From an uncultured Clostridia bacterium (GTDB lineage: Bacteria > Bacillota > Clostridia > Christensenellales > UBA1242), in the NCBI GenBank assembly GCA_944364445.1, contig CALVWC010000006.1, forward strand, positions 1-38,961: DNA of 38,961 nucleotides, in the 5' to 3' direction. This document shows positions 25,408-34,050 of this stretch, piece after piece. A program made the translations under genes and the position numbers. Position 1 is the first letter of the stretch. Each line of letters starts with the position of its first letter. The notes beneath the pieces were generated by a model, which saw only the letters and a list, made by a program, of their open reading frames with translations, was not told the origin of the DNA and ran no database searches.

Positions 25408-25473
25408 TTCTCTCCCTCAAGTTTTCAAACTTAAATATATTGTAAACAAAATGAGAGAAAAAGTCCAATAAAT

Positions 25474-26025
25474 TTAAGCAATTTCTAGATTTTCTTGCAA
25501 ATTCCAAATTTCTTCCACATCCAAACTTGCATCCAAATTTTCCACCACAACGCTTAAAACATATTTCTCTTTGCTTATAAGTTCAGAATTGTCTGGAATG
25601 ACAAGATAGGAGCAGAAAGTGACTTTGTTTCCGCCTGCCAAAGCGTCGGTGTAATAAAAATAATCATCAGTGCCTTTAACAAAAAAGTCAGTTGTCACAA
25701 AATCTAAATCGGTCACCTTGTTATTCGAAAAAATCTCCGCTTTAACACGCACTTTTATGTTCTTTTCCAAATTATCCGCCTTAAGTTGAATGATTTGAGG
25801 TATTTTTTCGCCCGGAAGATATGCCCCATCCAAAGTGAATGAAACCACACTTGTTTCGTTAGGCGATAAATTTATTTGAACATTTTCTCCCAATTTAACA
25901 TCGGTAGGCGATCTTATCATGGAAATGGAGAAAAAATATCCTGAATAGCCAAGATACAGCGACACAAGCAAAAGCACCACCAAAATGATAACAGAAAAAA
26001 GCCAAGGATATGTTGATTTCTTCAT
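25474..26025 (-). CDS. Membrane-anchored extracytoplasmic protein, unknown
   Basis: This 183-aa protein has one N-terminal transmembrane helix (about residues 8-33) and an external beta-rich domain (V-N-L-S-P-N-E-T-S-V-V-S-F-T type strands). No lipobox or known family was seen. The external part has the look of an Ig-like or immunoglobulin-fold domain, but this is not firm. The ATG at 26025 is used. An in-frame TTG at 26046 is possible, but AAGGA sits almost against the ATG. It starts 25 bp after the YbhN-like gene and is probably in the same transcript, so it may serve the same envelope process. Confidence 0.7.
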   Translation of the reverse strand: MKKSTYPWLFSVIILVVLLLVSLYLGYSGYFFSISMIRSPTDVKLGENVQINLSPNETSVVSFTLDGAYLPGEKIPQIIQLKADNLEKNIKVRVKAEIFSNNKVTDLDFVTTDFFVKGTDDYFYYTDALAGGNKVTFCSYLVIPDNSELISKEKYVLSVVVENLDASLDVEEIWNLQENLEIA

Positions 26026-26049
26026 ATCCTTAGTTTGCAAAAACAAAAA

Positions 26050-27447
26050 TTATTTATTCGTTATTTTTAAGGTTTTTTCTTTCTTCCTACGCTTATTGCG
26101 TTCCGCTCTAAAGAGGTCTATTTGATGTTGCTTGAAAATTTGACTTTCCTCTTGAAGCGCCAATCGTTTCTTTATCCAGCGATATTTTCGATTGCCGTAA
26201 AGCGTGTCGTAAGTGATAATGGAAACGCCTTGAATGAGGTTGAAATAGAAGGTTGCAAATCTCCAAAGAAGAAGAGCCCAGAAAGTTTGATCGCCCAAAT
26301 ATACCATGAAAATCATTTGGAAAGTGACTTCGTTCATACCCGTTCCCGCTGGAAGAGGAAAGAAACTGGAGGAAAGTTCAATAAGTGCCGCAGAGATAAA
26401 CAATTCTGTGTAAATTTGCCAACCACCAGTTGCTGGAAAGCCCATGAAAACACAATAGATGAAGAATGGAATGGAGTAGATGACAATTTGCCTTACTGCA
26501 TGGATGAGGACTTGATAGATAATTTCACCGATAGATTTTCCATACTCACGCATTATACTTTGATAGTCATCAACAAACTTCATCACGCTTTCATATTTTT
26601 TTTCGTAATTTTTAATCAAATGCATCTTATGAAGAAGTTTCACGCACCACGCCACCAGTTTTCTTCCCACATTTTTGGAAACAGAAATGAAAATGATAAA
26701 CGCTTGCATAAAAAAGCCCAGCACAAAGCCGATGATAGACATAACAGTGACGAAAGTGTTTGAGGTTATGGTTGGAATAAATTGCGAACAAATTAAGCAC
26801 ACCGCACAAATTACTATCCAACTTATCTGTTGAAAAACAAGTTTTGCCATTGGAACGGAAAGCGAGGTCGAACCGGGAACATCGCGACCTGTTAGGTAGG
26901 TTGCCATGAACGCCTGCCCGCCCGCAGCAAGAGGAGTGATGTCGTCATAATACCTTAATAGTGCCAGCGACTTATATGACAACGGCCAGCGTGAACGATA
27001 GGTCTTTCGATATATCATTCTGTGCACACTCATAACATCCAAGAAAATCATCAAAGCCGTGAATAAGAGGTAAATAAAAAACGCCCAGCCGTTAATAGTC
27101 AATGAACTTATTGGCGTGATACCTTCATCAGACCCCAATAAGTTCCAAAGAAGTATGGCAACCACCAAGGCGATATTCAAAAAGAGAAAACAAATGTTGA
27201 TTATTTTTTGCTTCTTAGAGTTAATCTTTTTCGCTTCTTTGTTTGCCTCTTCAATCTTTTCATTTATCTCTTCTTTTTCTTCTGGTGAGCGCGAAGCCTC
27301 AGTTTCTTCAAGTTCCTTGCGTTTTTGTTCTTTTTTCTTTGCGTGTTTATCTATGAGGCGTGAAAAAACATTCTTCTTTTGAGAAGAATTTTCAGTTGTA
27401 TCCTCTAAAGTTTTCTCTACTTCGACTTTTTCATCAATATTATCCAT
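26050..27447 (-). CDS. YbhN/UPF0104-type (LPG synthase TM family) membrane protein
   Basis: This 465-aa multi-pass protein belongs to the lysylphosphatidylglycerol synthase transmembrane-like family (YbhN/AglD/MprF flippase part). Signatures are ITPLAAGGQAFMATYL and FFPLPAGTGMNE, the paired glycine-rich loops typical of that family. A highly charged coiled-coil-like cytoplasmic head (about 1-83) and a basic tail (about 430-465) are additions to the core. There is no MprF aminoacyltransferase domain, so lysyl transfer is not expected. A lipid or glycolipid translocation role is inferred from the family. The promoter is near consensus, with its -10 only 10 nt from the ATG and no Shine-Dalgarno, so the 5' leader would be about 3-4 nt. 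Confidence 0.85.
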   Translation of the reverse strand: MDNIDEKVEVEKTLEDTTENSSQKKNVFSRLIDKHAKKKEQKRKELEETEASRSPEEKEEINEKIEEANKEAKKINSKKQKIINICFLFLNIALVVAILLWNLLGSDEGITPISSLTINGWAFFIYLLFTALMIFLDVMSVHRMIYRKTYRSRWPLSYKSLALLRYYDDITPLAAGGQAFMATYLTGRDVPGSTSLSVPMAKLVFQQISWIVICAVCLICSQFIPTITSNTFVTVMSIIGFVLGFFMQAFIIFISVSKNVGRKLVAWCVKLLHKMHLIKNYEKKYESVMKFVDDYQSIMREYGKSIGEIIYQVLIHAVRQIVIYSIPFFIYCVFMGFPATGGWQIYTELFISAALIELSSSFFPLPAGTGMNEVTFQMIFMVYLGDQTFWALLLWRFATFYFNLIQGVSIITYDTLYGNRKYRWIKKRLALQEESQIFKQHQIDLFRAERNKRRKKEKTLKITNK

Positions 27448-27457
27448 ATATTAATCT

Positions 27458-27486
27458 ATTTTACTTTAATTAGATTGTTTTGTCAA
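27458..27486 (-). promoter_or_regulatory. Promoter of the YbhN-like gene, near-leaderless
   Basis: TTGACA (27481-27486), exactly 17 bp, TAAAAT (27458-27463). Ten nt separate the -10 from the ATG. Confidence 0.8.
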
Positions 27487-27535
27487 TCTAATATTTTAAT
27501 TTTATGCAAAAATTCATTTATATACTTTAAGTAAA

Positions 27536-27574
27536 TAAAAAATTCCTAGGATATTTCTTGATATCTTAGGAATT
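27536..27574 (-). terminator. Intrinsic terminator after the PrsA/SurA-like gene
   Basis: AATTCCTAGGATAT (27541-27554) pairs with ATATCTTAGGAATT (27561-27574) with one mismatch. On the minus strand the stem is followed by TTTTT. It lies 6 bp past the stop codon. Confidence 0.8.
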
Positions 27575-27580
27575 AAAAGA

Positions 27581-29407
27581 TTAGCTTTGTGTTAAATCTT
27601 TATATGCATCTGGATAGATTGTTATGCCGTCACCCTCGCGGGTTAACTCGTTTTGAAGTTGTATGATATGCTCTTCTTGGAAGGTGTCGAAAAGAGCCTC
27701 GTTGTAAAGAGCGTCATAGCAAAGGTCAAATATGGTTTTGGTGTTGAAGATGTTCACTCTTGTTCTTGCCATGATTTCAAGGTCAGTTAAGTTAACACCT
27801 GCATCTTTAACATTTGTTAAAGCGTTTTCCACCTTGCCAGCATAGAAGAGAATGTAAACGCCGTCCTCGCCATAAACAAGGCTGGATAAATCGCCCACTT
27901 GAGCATTTCCGTTGTTGTAAAGTTCTTTTATCGCTTGGTCGAAAGCGTCGTTTTCAGCAGAGGAGAAGGTGGTGTTATACAAAACTTCGCCTGAACCTGA
28001 TATGCCAAAAGAGGACATCTTGTCGGTGTTAAGATAGGTTGAATCATCGTTATAGTAGTATAGATAATCCACAAAAGCGTCGGCTTTTTCATAGGCGATT
28101 TGTTGATTTACAAGTGCATCATTGCCATAACTTCTTGTGCCACTAAGTGTTGTTTTAATTTTTGTTAAAAGGTCTTTTGCAGAAATTGTTTTTCCTGTTG
28201 CCACGCCGTTTGTGGAATCTTTAATTTCCACGCTGGCATTTTCAAAAAGTTGTTGTTTTTGCGCTTGATATTCCGCTTCATCAATTTCGTTATACAACTT
28301 TCCTTCAAGTTCTTCAAGTTCTGCTGTTAGGTCAATTTTGATGACACCCACATTGAAATATGTGTTTTCATCAGTGTTGACATAGTTCACTGTTGTGGAT
28401 TCGGAAAGGATGTCTGTTTGGAAAGAACTTGCCTTGTTGACATATTTTTCGTAGTCTGCCATCCAAAGCCCTTCATAATAGGAAAGCATAGCGTCTGCTC
28501 TCACATTGGAAACATCTGAGCCGTCTTTTTCAAGATTGTTGTGAAGTTCGGTGTATTTATCCACCAAATAGTTTTCCTTAACGATGTCATAAATTCTATT
28601 AAGTTCAAACATGAAAACTTCTTCGTCGTCGCCGAAAGTCATATAACTATAATTATCGCGAACATCGCTTAAATATTGATTTAAACTTGCTCTCCAGTTG
28701 GAACTTGCATTTGTCAAGGCTTCAAAATAGGTGTAAATTAAATCTTTGAAAACAAAATTTCCTTCGCTATCTTGATATTCCATATCATAGTTAACGCTGT
28801 CTAAACTTAAAATGTGACTACTTCCGCTTGTTTTAGAGGTCGTGTTATATTTTCTTATCTCATAGGTCTTGTTTCCGTTTGCATCGATTTTTGTTTGAAG
28901 CACAGCAAGTTTATCATATTCTTCAAAAATTGTGCCTGTGCTTTCTTCTTCCGCTTCCTCACCGCCTACGCTTGTTTCGCCGATGATGTCTTCATAATAA
29001 GTGTAAAGGTTATCTAAAAGTGCGTCATAGGTTTCTTCCCATAGATATGTTTTTTCGGCATCGTTAAAAAGTGCTTGACCATTTTCTTCTGCCGTTCTTT
29101 CAACATCTTTTGCCATAAGTTTGCGATTTACGATTGTGTCGATTGTCATATCAATGGCTTCTTCCACTGTGTAGCCATAATTTTGTTCATAATTATAGCC
29201 ATAACTGTTGTAAGCATTGATTAGTTCACGCTTTGTGATGTCAACGCTTTCTGTGTGAGTGACGCCACCAGAGACATAGTCAAAGTTAATGGTTGCCACA
29301 ACCGTGTTATAGTATTTTTCCCAGTCAGTGCCAAATAAATTACACCCTGCAAGCACAGATGCGCACATAACTAAACATAGCACAAGTGAAAAGACTTTTT
29401 TCTTCAT
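27581..29407 (-). CDS. SurA/PrsA-like foldase lipoprotein
   Basis: This 608-aa lipoprotein has a signal peptide with lipobox LAGC (Cys22). The N-terminal part has SurA/PrsA-type chaperone sequence (V-A-T-I-N-F-D-Y then ITKRELINAYN and TIVNRKLMAKDVE). Near residues 480-545, N-D-A-F-D-Q-A-I-K-E-L-Y-N-N-G to G-E-D-G-V-Y-I-L-F resembles the end of a parvulin isomerase domain, but the full motif set is not evident, so isomerase activity is doubtful. Members help secreted proteins fold at the outer face of the membrane. Expression is from its own promoter (29439-29467) with a GGAG site. A gene of this type next to mfd is common in clostridia, as I recall. A client relationship with the giant lipoprotein is only a thought. 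Confidence 0.8.
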   Translation of the reverse strand: MKKKVFSLVLCLVMCASVLAGCNLFGTDWEKYYNTVVATINFDYVSGGVTHTESVDITKRELINAYNSYGYNYEQNYGYTVEEAIDMTIDTIVNRKLMAKDVERTAEENGQALFNDAEKTYLWEETYDALLDNLYTYYEDIIGETSVGGEEAEEESTGTIFEEYDKLAVLQTKIDANGNKTYEIRKYNTTSKTSGSSHILSLDSVNYDMEYQDSEGNFVFKDLIYTYFEALTNASSNWRASLNQYLSDVRDNYSYMTFGDDEEVFMFELNRIYDIVKENYLVDKYTELHNNLEKDGSDVSNVRADAMLSYYEGLWMADYEKYVNKASSFQTDILSESTTVNYVNTDENTYFNVGVIKIDLTAELEELEGKLYNEIDEAEYQAQKQQLFENASVEIKDSTNGVATGKTISAKDLLTKIKTTLSGTRSYGNDALVNQQIAYEKADAFVDYLYYYNDDSTYLNTDKMSSFGISGSGEVLYNTTFSSAENDAFDQAIKELYNNGNAQVGDLSSLVYGEDGVYILFYAGKVENALTNVKDAGVNLTDLEIMARTRVNIFNTKTIFDLCYDALYNEALFDTFQEEHIIQLQNELTREGDGITIYPDAYKDLTQS

Positions 29408-29438
29408 AAAAACTCCAAGTAAAAATTCTGACTAACTT

Positions 29439-29467
29439 ATTATATATTAATTTACAACAAATTTCAA
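29439..29467 (-). promoter_or_regulatory. Promoter of the PrsA/SurA-like gene
   Basis: TTGAAA (29462-29467), 17 bp, TATAAT (29439-29444), leader about 25 nt with a GGAG ribosome site. Confidence 0.75.
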
Positions 29468-29484
29468 GCAAAATGAGGAATTTT

Positions 29485-32400
29485 TTAATCTTTTTTCTCA
29501 TCAAGCGCCTTTAAAAACATCTCTTGCAAGGTTTTCATCTTGTTTTCGATGCTGTCTGCACTTGTTAGCCTTAGCATAGGTAATTCTTCAAATTTTAAAC
29601 TGAAATTGTAATATTCTCCCATTTTCGACAATCTTTTATCGATGATTTCCTTCGATTTATATAAATATACCAATGTTTCTTTCCCTGTGATTCTTATTAA
29701 TTTCACATTGAAATTGACCGCCAAGTTTTTAAGAAGTGCAATCTCGCACAAATTTCGTGTTTCCTTTGGCACATCGCCGTTTGTGGAAGATAGTTCTTTT
29801 AAGACCTCATCTCTTTCGTTTGGAGTGGAAATGTGGCTTATGCGGTCATAGAAAATTATGCGCTCTTCTTGAGATGAAACATATTTTTCACTGATATAGG
29901 CATCAAGTGGAAGTTCAATTTTAATCTCCTTATGCTCTTCCGTTTTGCCGTCTTTAAGATTGCGTGTCACCTCGTCCAGAAGTTTAACATAAAGGTCATA
30001 ACCAATTTTTTCCATGTGTCCGTGTTGTTCTTTGCCCAAAATGTTGCCTGCTCCGCGAATTTCAAGGTCACGCATGGCAATTTTGAAGCCAGAGCCAAGT
30101 TCTCGAAACTCAGTGATTGCCTCCAAGCGTTTATACGCCTCTTCTGTCAACACTTTTCCGCGATTGAAAGTGAGATAGGCATAACTAAGTTTGTCACCCC
30201 TGCCAATTCTTCCGCGAATTTGATAGAGTTGACTAAGCCCAAGTTTATCTGCATCCAAAACAAAAAGGGTGTTAAGCGAAGGAAGGTCAATGCCGTTTTC
30301 GATAAGTGTGGTGGAGATAAGCACATTAAATTTGTTGTCATAAAGGTCGCGAATGACATTGGAAAGTTCCTTTTCCATCATCTGCCCATGTGCAACGCCA
30401 ATTTTTGCCTTTGGAAGAAGATTTTTTACATGCGAAGCAAACATATATATTTCCATAACACGATTGAAAAGAATTAAAACCTTGCCACCACGAGATAGTT
30501 CACGGTTGGAAACATCGGCAAGAAGTTGGTCGCTATAGTCTGTGACATAGGTTTGAATGGGCAGTCTATCTTTTGGCGGTGTGGCAATCACGCTGATATC
30601 ACGAATGGAAGTGAGTGACATGTGAAGAGTGCGTGGAATTGGTGTGGCAGAAAGTGTTAAAACATCAATATTTTGTTTGATTTCCTTGATTTTTTCTTTA
30701 TCTTTCACTCCAAAACGCTGTTCTTCATCCAAAATTAAAAGTCCGATATCTTTAAATTTAACCTCTTTTCCTAAAATTTTGTGCGTGCCAATTAAAATGT
30801 CTATTTCGCCTTTTTTAAGTTTTTCTAAGATTAGTTTACTTTCCTTTTCACTTTTAAAGCGGTTTAAAACTTCCACTTTAATGCCAAAAGGCTCAAAGCG
30901 CTCTTTCGCCGAGCGAAGATGTTGTTCTGAAAGAATGGTGGTAGGGCACAAAAACGCCACCTGCTTAGAGTTGTAAACTGCCTTAAACGCCGCACGAAAA
31001 GCCACTTCTGTTTTGCCAAATCCGACATCTCCGCAAATGAGCCTGTCCATAATTTTGTCGCTTTCCATATCTTTGTCAACATCATGTATGGCGGAAAGTT
31101 GGTCGGAAGTTAGTTCGTAAGGGAAATGGTCATCAAACTGCTTTTCAAGTTCTTCATCACGCTCGAATTTAAAGCCTTTTTGTGTTTGTCGCTCCTTATA
31201 TATTTTGGCAAGTGAAAGAGCGATTTCCTTGATGTTTTCCTTAACTTTTTCCTTTAAACGCGTCCATTCCTGCGTGCCTAAGGCACTGAGTTTTGGGTTT
31301 TCTGCGCCGATGTATGCTGAAATATAGTTTGCTTGTTCGGTCGGAAGATATAAGATTGCACCATTTTTATACTCAAGCACAAAATAGTCTTTCTCAAAAG
31401 TGGAAAGTTTAAGCCTGACAATGTCCTTACATAGCCCTATACCATAAAAAGAATGAACAACATAGTCACCCACCTTTGGAAGATAGGAAAACCGCTCTTT
31501 TCCACGCTTAAATTCGGTGCGTTTAGGTTTATATAGATCATCCGTACCAATAGCGATGATATGCTCGTCTAAAAAACTGAAAGAGAAAGGAAAATATGAG
31601 GAAAGCACATAAACTTCTCCCTCTTTCACATCGCCGTCAAACATATGATAAGAAATGTTGTTTGTGCGTAAAAATTCACACATGATGTCAACATATTTTC
31701 CAGCAAACAAGAAAATGGAATTATTGGAAAAGCGATAGATTTCTATGTCTTTTTTAAGTGCCAAAAAATCGGTTAAATAACTTTTTTGCCCTATGGTTTT
31801 GTTTTCAAAGGAAACAATTTCGGTGTTGGTGAAAATGGTGGCGTTTTCCCTTTCCAAATCGGAAAATTTGGCAAACATATCCTCTTTCACCCATGAAAGA
31901 TTTTTTCGGCTTTCTGTTAAAATGTCGCATTCGTTTTGAATTTTAATAGGCTCATCAATGATTAAATTTTCGCAAAGCATTGAAACATTATCTAAGCCAA
32001 AATCGAGTTTTAATGGCAAAATTTCCACACTTTCCAATTCTTTTAAAGTTTTCATAGAAGAGGTTTCAAACTTGATTATTCTTTCAATGTCCTCGTCAAA
32101 AAATTCCACCCTGCAAGGAGTGTCATCGCCAAAAAGAAAGATATCCAAAATATCGCCACGCAAAGCAAACTGCCCCTCAATGTTGACATAGTCAGTGCGT
32201 TCATATCCAAACTTAATAAGCGTGTCACAAACTTTTTCAAGGTCGTAAGAATTAGTTTTGTTTAAAACAAACTTTTCCTCCAATTTTTTTAAATTAAACT
32301 TTGTGGTCATGGAAGAAGGAAGAAAAATAAGATAGTCAATTTTCTTATCCAAAAATTTTGCCACAGCACACGAAAAAGGAAAGAGGTTTGGGTCGTTTTC

Positions 32401-32616
32401 TTCCACCACCTCTCTGCCACAAGAGATAATTTCCACTCTGTAGCCCAAACTTTGCAGAGCAAATTTCATTTTGCTTGCTGAAACAAAGTCGCCACAAAGA
32501 TAAACTCCTCGCCCAAAACAAGCCGAGATAATCGCCTTTTCGCCAATAGTAAGCCCGCCGATTTTTTTATGCTTTAAAAAATCCTTATCTTTAACAAACT
32601 TTAAAAAATCAATCAT
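29485..32616 (-). CDS. mfd: Transcription-repair coupling factor
   Basis: Mfd is an ATP-driven translocase that removes RNA polymerase stalled at DNA damage and recruits UvrA. From the N-terminus: a UvrB-like region (about 1-300, with RGDILDIF), the RNA-polymerase-interacting CarD-like domain (from about 379, VGDYVVHSFYGIGLC), Walker A GDVGFGKT near 528, DEEQ box near 628, helicase motif VI QIRGRIGRGD, a TRG-type segment and the C-terminal D7 domain. At 1043 aa it is about 100 residues shorter than typical members, mostly in the N-terminal part. The ATG overlaps the pth stop as ATGA, implying translational coupling. In Bacillus fin lies between pth and mfd, and it is absent here. Together with uvrB in this window it belongs to nucleotide excision repair. 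Confidence 0.96.
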   Translation of the reverse strand: MIDFLKFVKDKDFLKHKKIGGLTIGEKAIISACFGRGVYLCGDFVSASKMKFALQSLGYRVEIISCGREVVEENDPNLFPFSCAVAKFLDKKIDYLIFLPSSMTTKFNLKKLEEKFVLNKTNSYDLEKVCDTLIKFGYERTDYVNIEGQFALRGDILDIFLFGDDTPCRVEFFDEDIERIIKFETSSMKTLKELESVEILPLKLDFGLDNVSMLCENLIIDEPIKIQNECDILTESRKNLSWVKEDMFAKFSDLERENATIFTNTEIVSFENKTIGQKSYLTDFLALKKDIEIYRFSNNSIFLFAGKYVDIMCEFLRTNNISYHMFDGDVKEGEVYVLSSYFPFSFSFLDEHIIAIGTDDLYKPKRTEFKRGKERFSYLPKVGDYVVHSFYGIGLCKDIVRLKLSTFEKDYFVLEYKNGAILYLPTEQANYISAYIGAENPKLSALGTQEWTRLKEKVKENIKEIALSLAKIYKERQTQKGFKFERDEELEKQFDDHFPYELTSDQLSAIHDVDKDMESDKIMDRLICGDVGFGKTEVAFRAAFKAVYNSKQVAFLCPTTILSEQHLRSAKERFEPFGIKVEVLNRFKSEKESKLILEKLKKGEIDILIGTHKILGKEVKFKDIGLLILDEEQRFGVKDKEKIKEIKQNIDVLTLSATPIPRTLHMSLTSIRDISVIATPPKDRLPIQTYVTDYSDQLLADVSNRELSRGGKVLILFNRVMEIYMFASHVKNLLPKAKIGVAHGQMMEKELSNVIRDLYDNKFNVLISTTLIENGIDLPSLNTLFVLDADKLGLSQLYQIRGRIGRGDKLSYAYLTFNRGKVLTEEAYKRLEAITEFRELGSGFKIAMRDLEIRGAGNILGKEQHGHMEKIGYDLYVKLLDEVTRNLKDGKTEEHKEIKIELPLDAYISEKYVSSQEERIIFYDRISHISTPNERDEVLKELSSTNGDVPKETRNLCEIALLKNLAVNFNVKLIRITGKETLVYLYKSKEIIDKRLSKMGEYYNFSLKFEELPMLRLTSADSIENKMKTLQEMFLKALDEKKD

Positions 32617-33116
32617 TTAAGCCTTTCTAAAATTTCTTCAACAGCATTTTCGATTACTGGTTTAAAAAATTCCTTATCATATTTTGAAAGCACATAGTCA
32701 GCAAGACTCATAAAGATATCTCTGCCAATGCCAATTTTAATTCTTTCAAATTCTTCGCCAACTTGCTCCACAATGTTTCTTAGTCCGTTGTGTGTGCCAC
32801 CGCTTCCATGCTCTTTATATCTAATCGTTCCTCGTGGCAAGTCTATATCGTCCACCACAATTAAAAACCTTGCATCACGAAACTTTTGTTTTAATTCCTT
32901 AACGCAATAGCCAGACAAATTGACATATGTTTGAGGTTTCACAAGCAAAATTTTTTCGCGCCCAAGCCTACCCTCAGCCACAAGCCCTTTGCACATATTT
33001 TTGGTGAAAGAAATTCCAAGCTTTTCTGCCAAGGCGTCCACCACATCAAAGCCGATGTTGTGATAGGTGTGTTCATATTTCTCCCCATAATTTCCAAGAC
33101 CAACAACAATTTTCAT
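32613..33116 (-). CDS. pth: Peptidyl-tRNA hydrolase
   Basis: Pth frees tRNA from peptidyl-tRNA dropped by ribosomes. The 167-aa length is slightly short. Active-site residues are N9 (GLGNYG, where P is usual for Y10), catalytic H19 (YHNIGF), N66 (KPQTYVNLSG, usually T-F-M-N), D89 (VVDDIDLPRG) and N110 (GGTHNGLR). The AAGGAGG ribosome site overlaps the TAA of the upstream GlmU-like gene, and the stop overlaps the mfd start by 4 nt, so the three genes form a tight operon. In Bacillus the same gene is spoVC, in the glmU-prs-ctc-pth-fin-mfd string. Confidence 0.96.
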   Translation of the reverse strand: MKIVVGLGNYGEKYEHTYHNIGFDVVDALAEKLGISFTKNMCKGLVAEGRLGREKILLVKPQTYVNLSGYCVKELKQKFRDARFLIVVDDIDLPRGTIRYKEHGSGGTHNGLRNIVEQVGEEFERIKIGIGRDIFMSLADYVLSKYDKEFFKPVIENAVEEILERLK

Positions 33117-33125
33117 ATTTCCTCC

Positions 33126-33950
33126 TTAAAGTGTTTCATTTATAAATTTTTCAAATGGACCCACACTTTTGTTTTCTGGCACTTTGCTTTTTTCAAGATA
33201 ACTTTGCACCACGAAAGCGCCGTCTAACACAACGCTGTCTTCAATATAGTTTCCGCTTTCCAGCGTCACATTTTTACCGATGTAAGTTTCGCCTTTTAAG
33301 GTGTTGAAAGGATAAATAATCACTCCGCTTTCAATTTGAACATCCGCTTCAATAAATATGTTTTCTTCGCCCAAAAGCACAACGCCCTGACTTTTATGGA
33401 ATTGCAAAATGCGACGGTTAAGTTTTTTAAAGGCAACAGAAAGTGATTTGGCGTCGGAAACAATGAAAAAGTCATCTGTGCCAAAATTGTTTAGTGGAGA
33501 GGAAAGAAGATTTTCATAATTTTCGGCATACTCGCCTTTTATCACAAAACCGCGTGGAAGAGGCAAGAAATTCATATTCCTTGCTGAAAAATAGTTCATA
33601 ATCTCCAAAAAAGTGGCTTTTTGAAGAAGCGGAGTGTCGCTATAAAACACCGCGATTTGTTTGTAGGAATGAGAAAACTTCAAAAGATTTTCAAAAATCT
33701 CTCTTTCACTTTCCAAAATTTTTTGCGTGCAAATGGAAGTTGCCAACAACACCCAATCAATCATCTTTTTTCCACACAAAGAAAAGTTGGATAAGTTTTC
33801 CATCTCCTCCGTTTTGGCTTTGACCACCAAAACCAAAGTTTCCTCGTTTATCCACTCCACAGAGCTTTTTAAAACTTCTGGTTTATTCACTTTTTCCACA
33901 ACAGTGTCAAGGCTTAAAGCGATGTCTGTTTCCATTTCTTCAATTTCCAT
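33126..33950 (-). CDS. Degenerate, truncated GlmU-like protein
   Basis: This 274-aa relative of GlmU (456 aa) aligns along the N-terminal Rossmann domain and the first turns of the left-handed beta-helix. Matches: LVLVVKAKTEEM (39-50) where GlmU has its L-A-A-G-x-G-T-R-M loop; SLCGKKMIDWVLLA (57-70); SDTPLL (104-109) for G-D-x-P-L-L; then hexapeptide-type repeats from about 200 to the V-G-P-F at about 263. The pyrophosphorylase signature loop is destroyed, about 70 residues of the uridylyl domain are missing, and the protein stops before all acetyltransferase catalytic residues. Neither GlmU activity is expected. The frame is intact and has a perfect promoter, so it is expressed and probably kept for a non-enzymatic role. 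It sits at the glmU-to-pth position of the Bacillus gene order. A true glmU must lie elsewhere. Confidence 0.75.
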   Translation of the reverse strand: MEIEEMETDIALSLDTVVEKVNKPEVLKSSVEWINEETLVLVVKAKTEEMENLSNFSLCGKKMIDWVLLATSICTQKILESEREIFENLLKFSHSYKQIAVFYSDTPLLQKATFLEIMNYFSARNMNFLPLPRGFVIKGEYAENYENLLSSPLNNFGTDDFFIVSDAKSLSVAFKKLNRRILQFHKSQGVVLLGEENIFIEADVQIESGVIIYPFNTLKGETYIGKNVTLESGNYIEDSVVLDGAFVVQSYLEKSKVPENKSVGPFEKFINETL

Positions 33951-33956
33951 ACAATA

Positions 33957-33985
33957 ATTATAAAATTAATTTTATTTATTGTCAA
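33957..33985 (-). promoter_or_regulatory. Perfect consensus leaderless promoter of the GlmU-like/pth/mfd operon
   Basis: TTGACA (33980-33985), 17 bp, TATAAT (33957-33962), then exactly 6 nt to the ATG at 33950. No Shine-Dalgarno. +1 is predicted at the A of ATG. It faces away from the divergent promoter at 34036-34044. Confidence 0.85.
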
Positions 33986-34035
33986 ACAACTTTTCTAAAA
34001 ATATGTTAAAATTGTTTTTAAAATTTAAAAATTTG

Positions 34036-34044
34036 TGATAGAAT
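34036..34044 (+). promoter_or_regulatory. Extended -10 promoter of the plus-strand secreted-protein gene
   Basis: TGA followed by TAGAAT (34039-34044), an extended -10 without a clear -35, ending 6 nt before ATG 34051. No Shine-Dalgarno site, so a leaderless mRNA is predicted. Confidence 0.55.
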
Positions 34045-34050
34045 AAAAAC

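Noticed and set aside
25419..25432. Palindrome AAGTTTTCAAACTT as an operator
   Set aside because: It lies in an AT-rich leader with no recognised regulator or second copy; too little to call.
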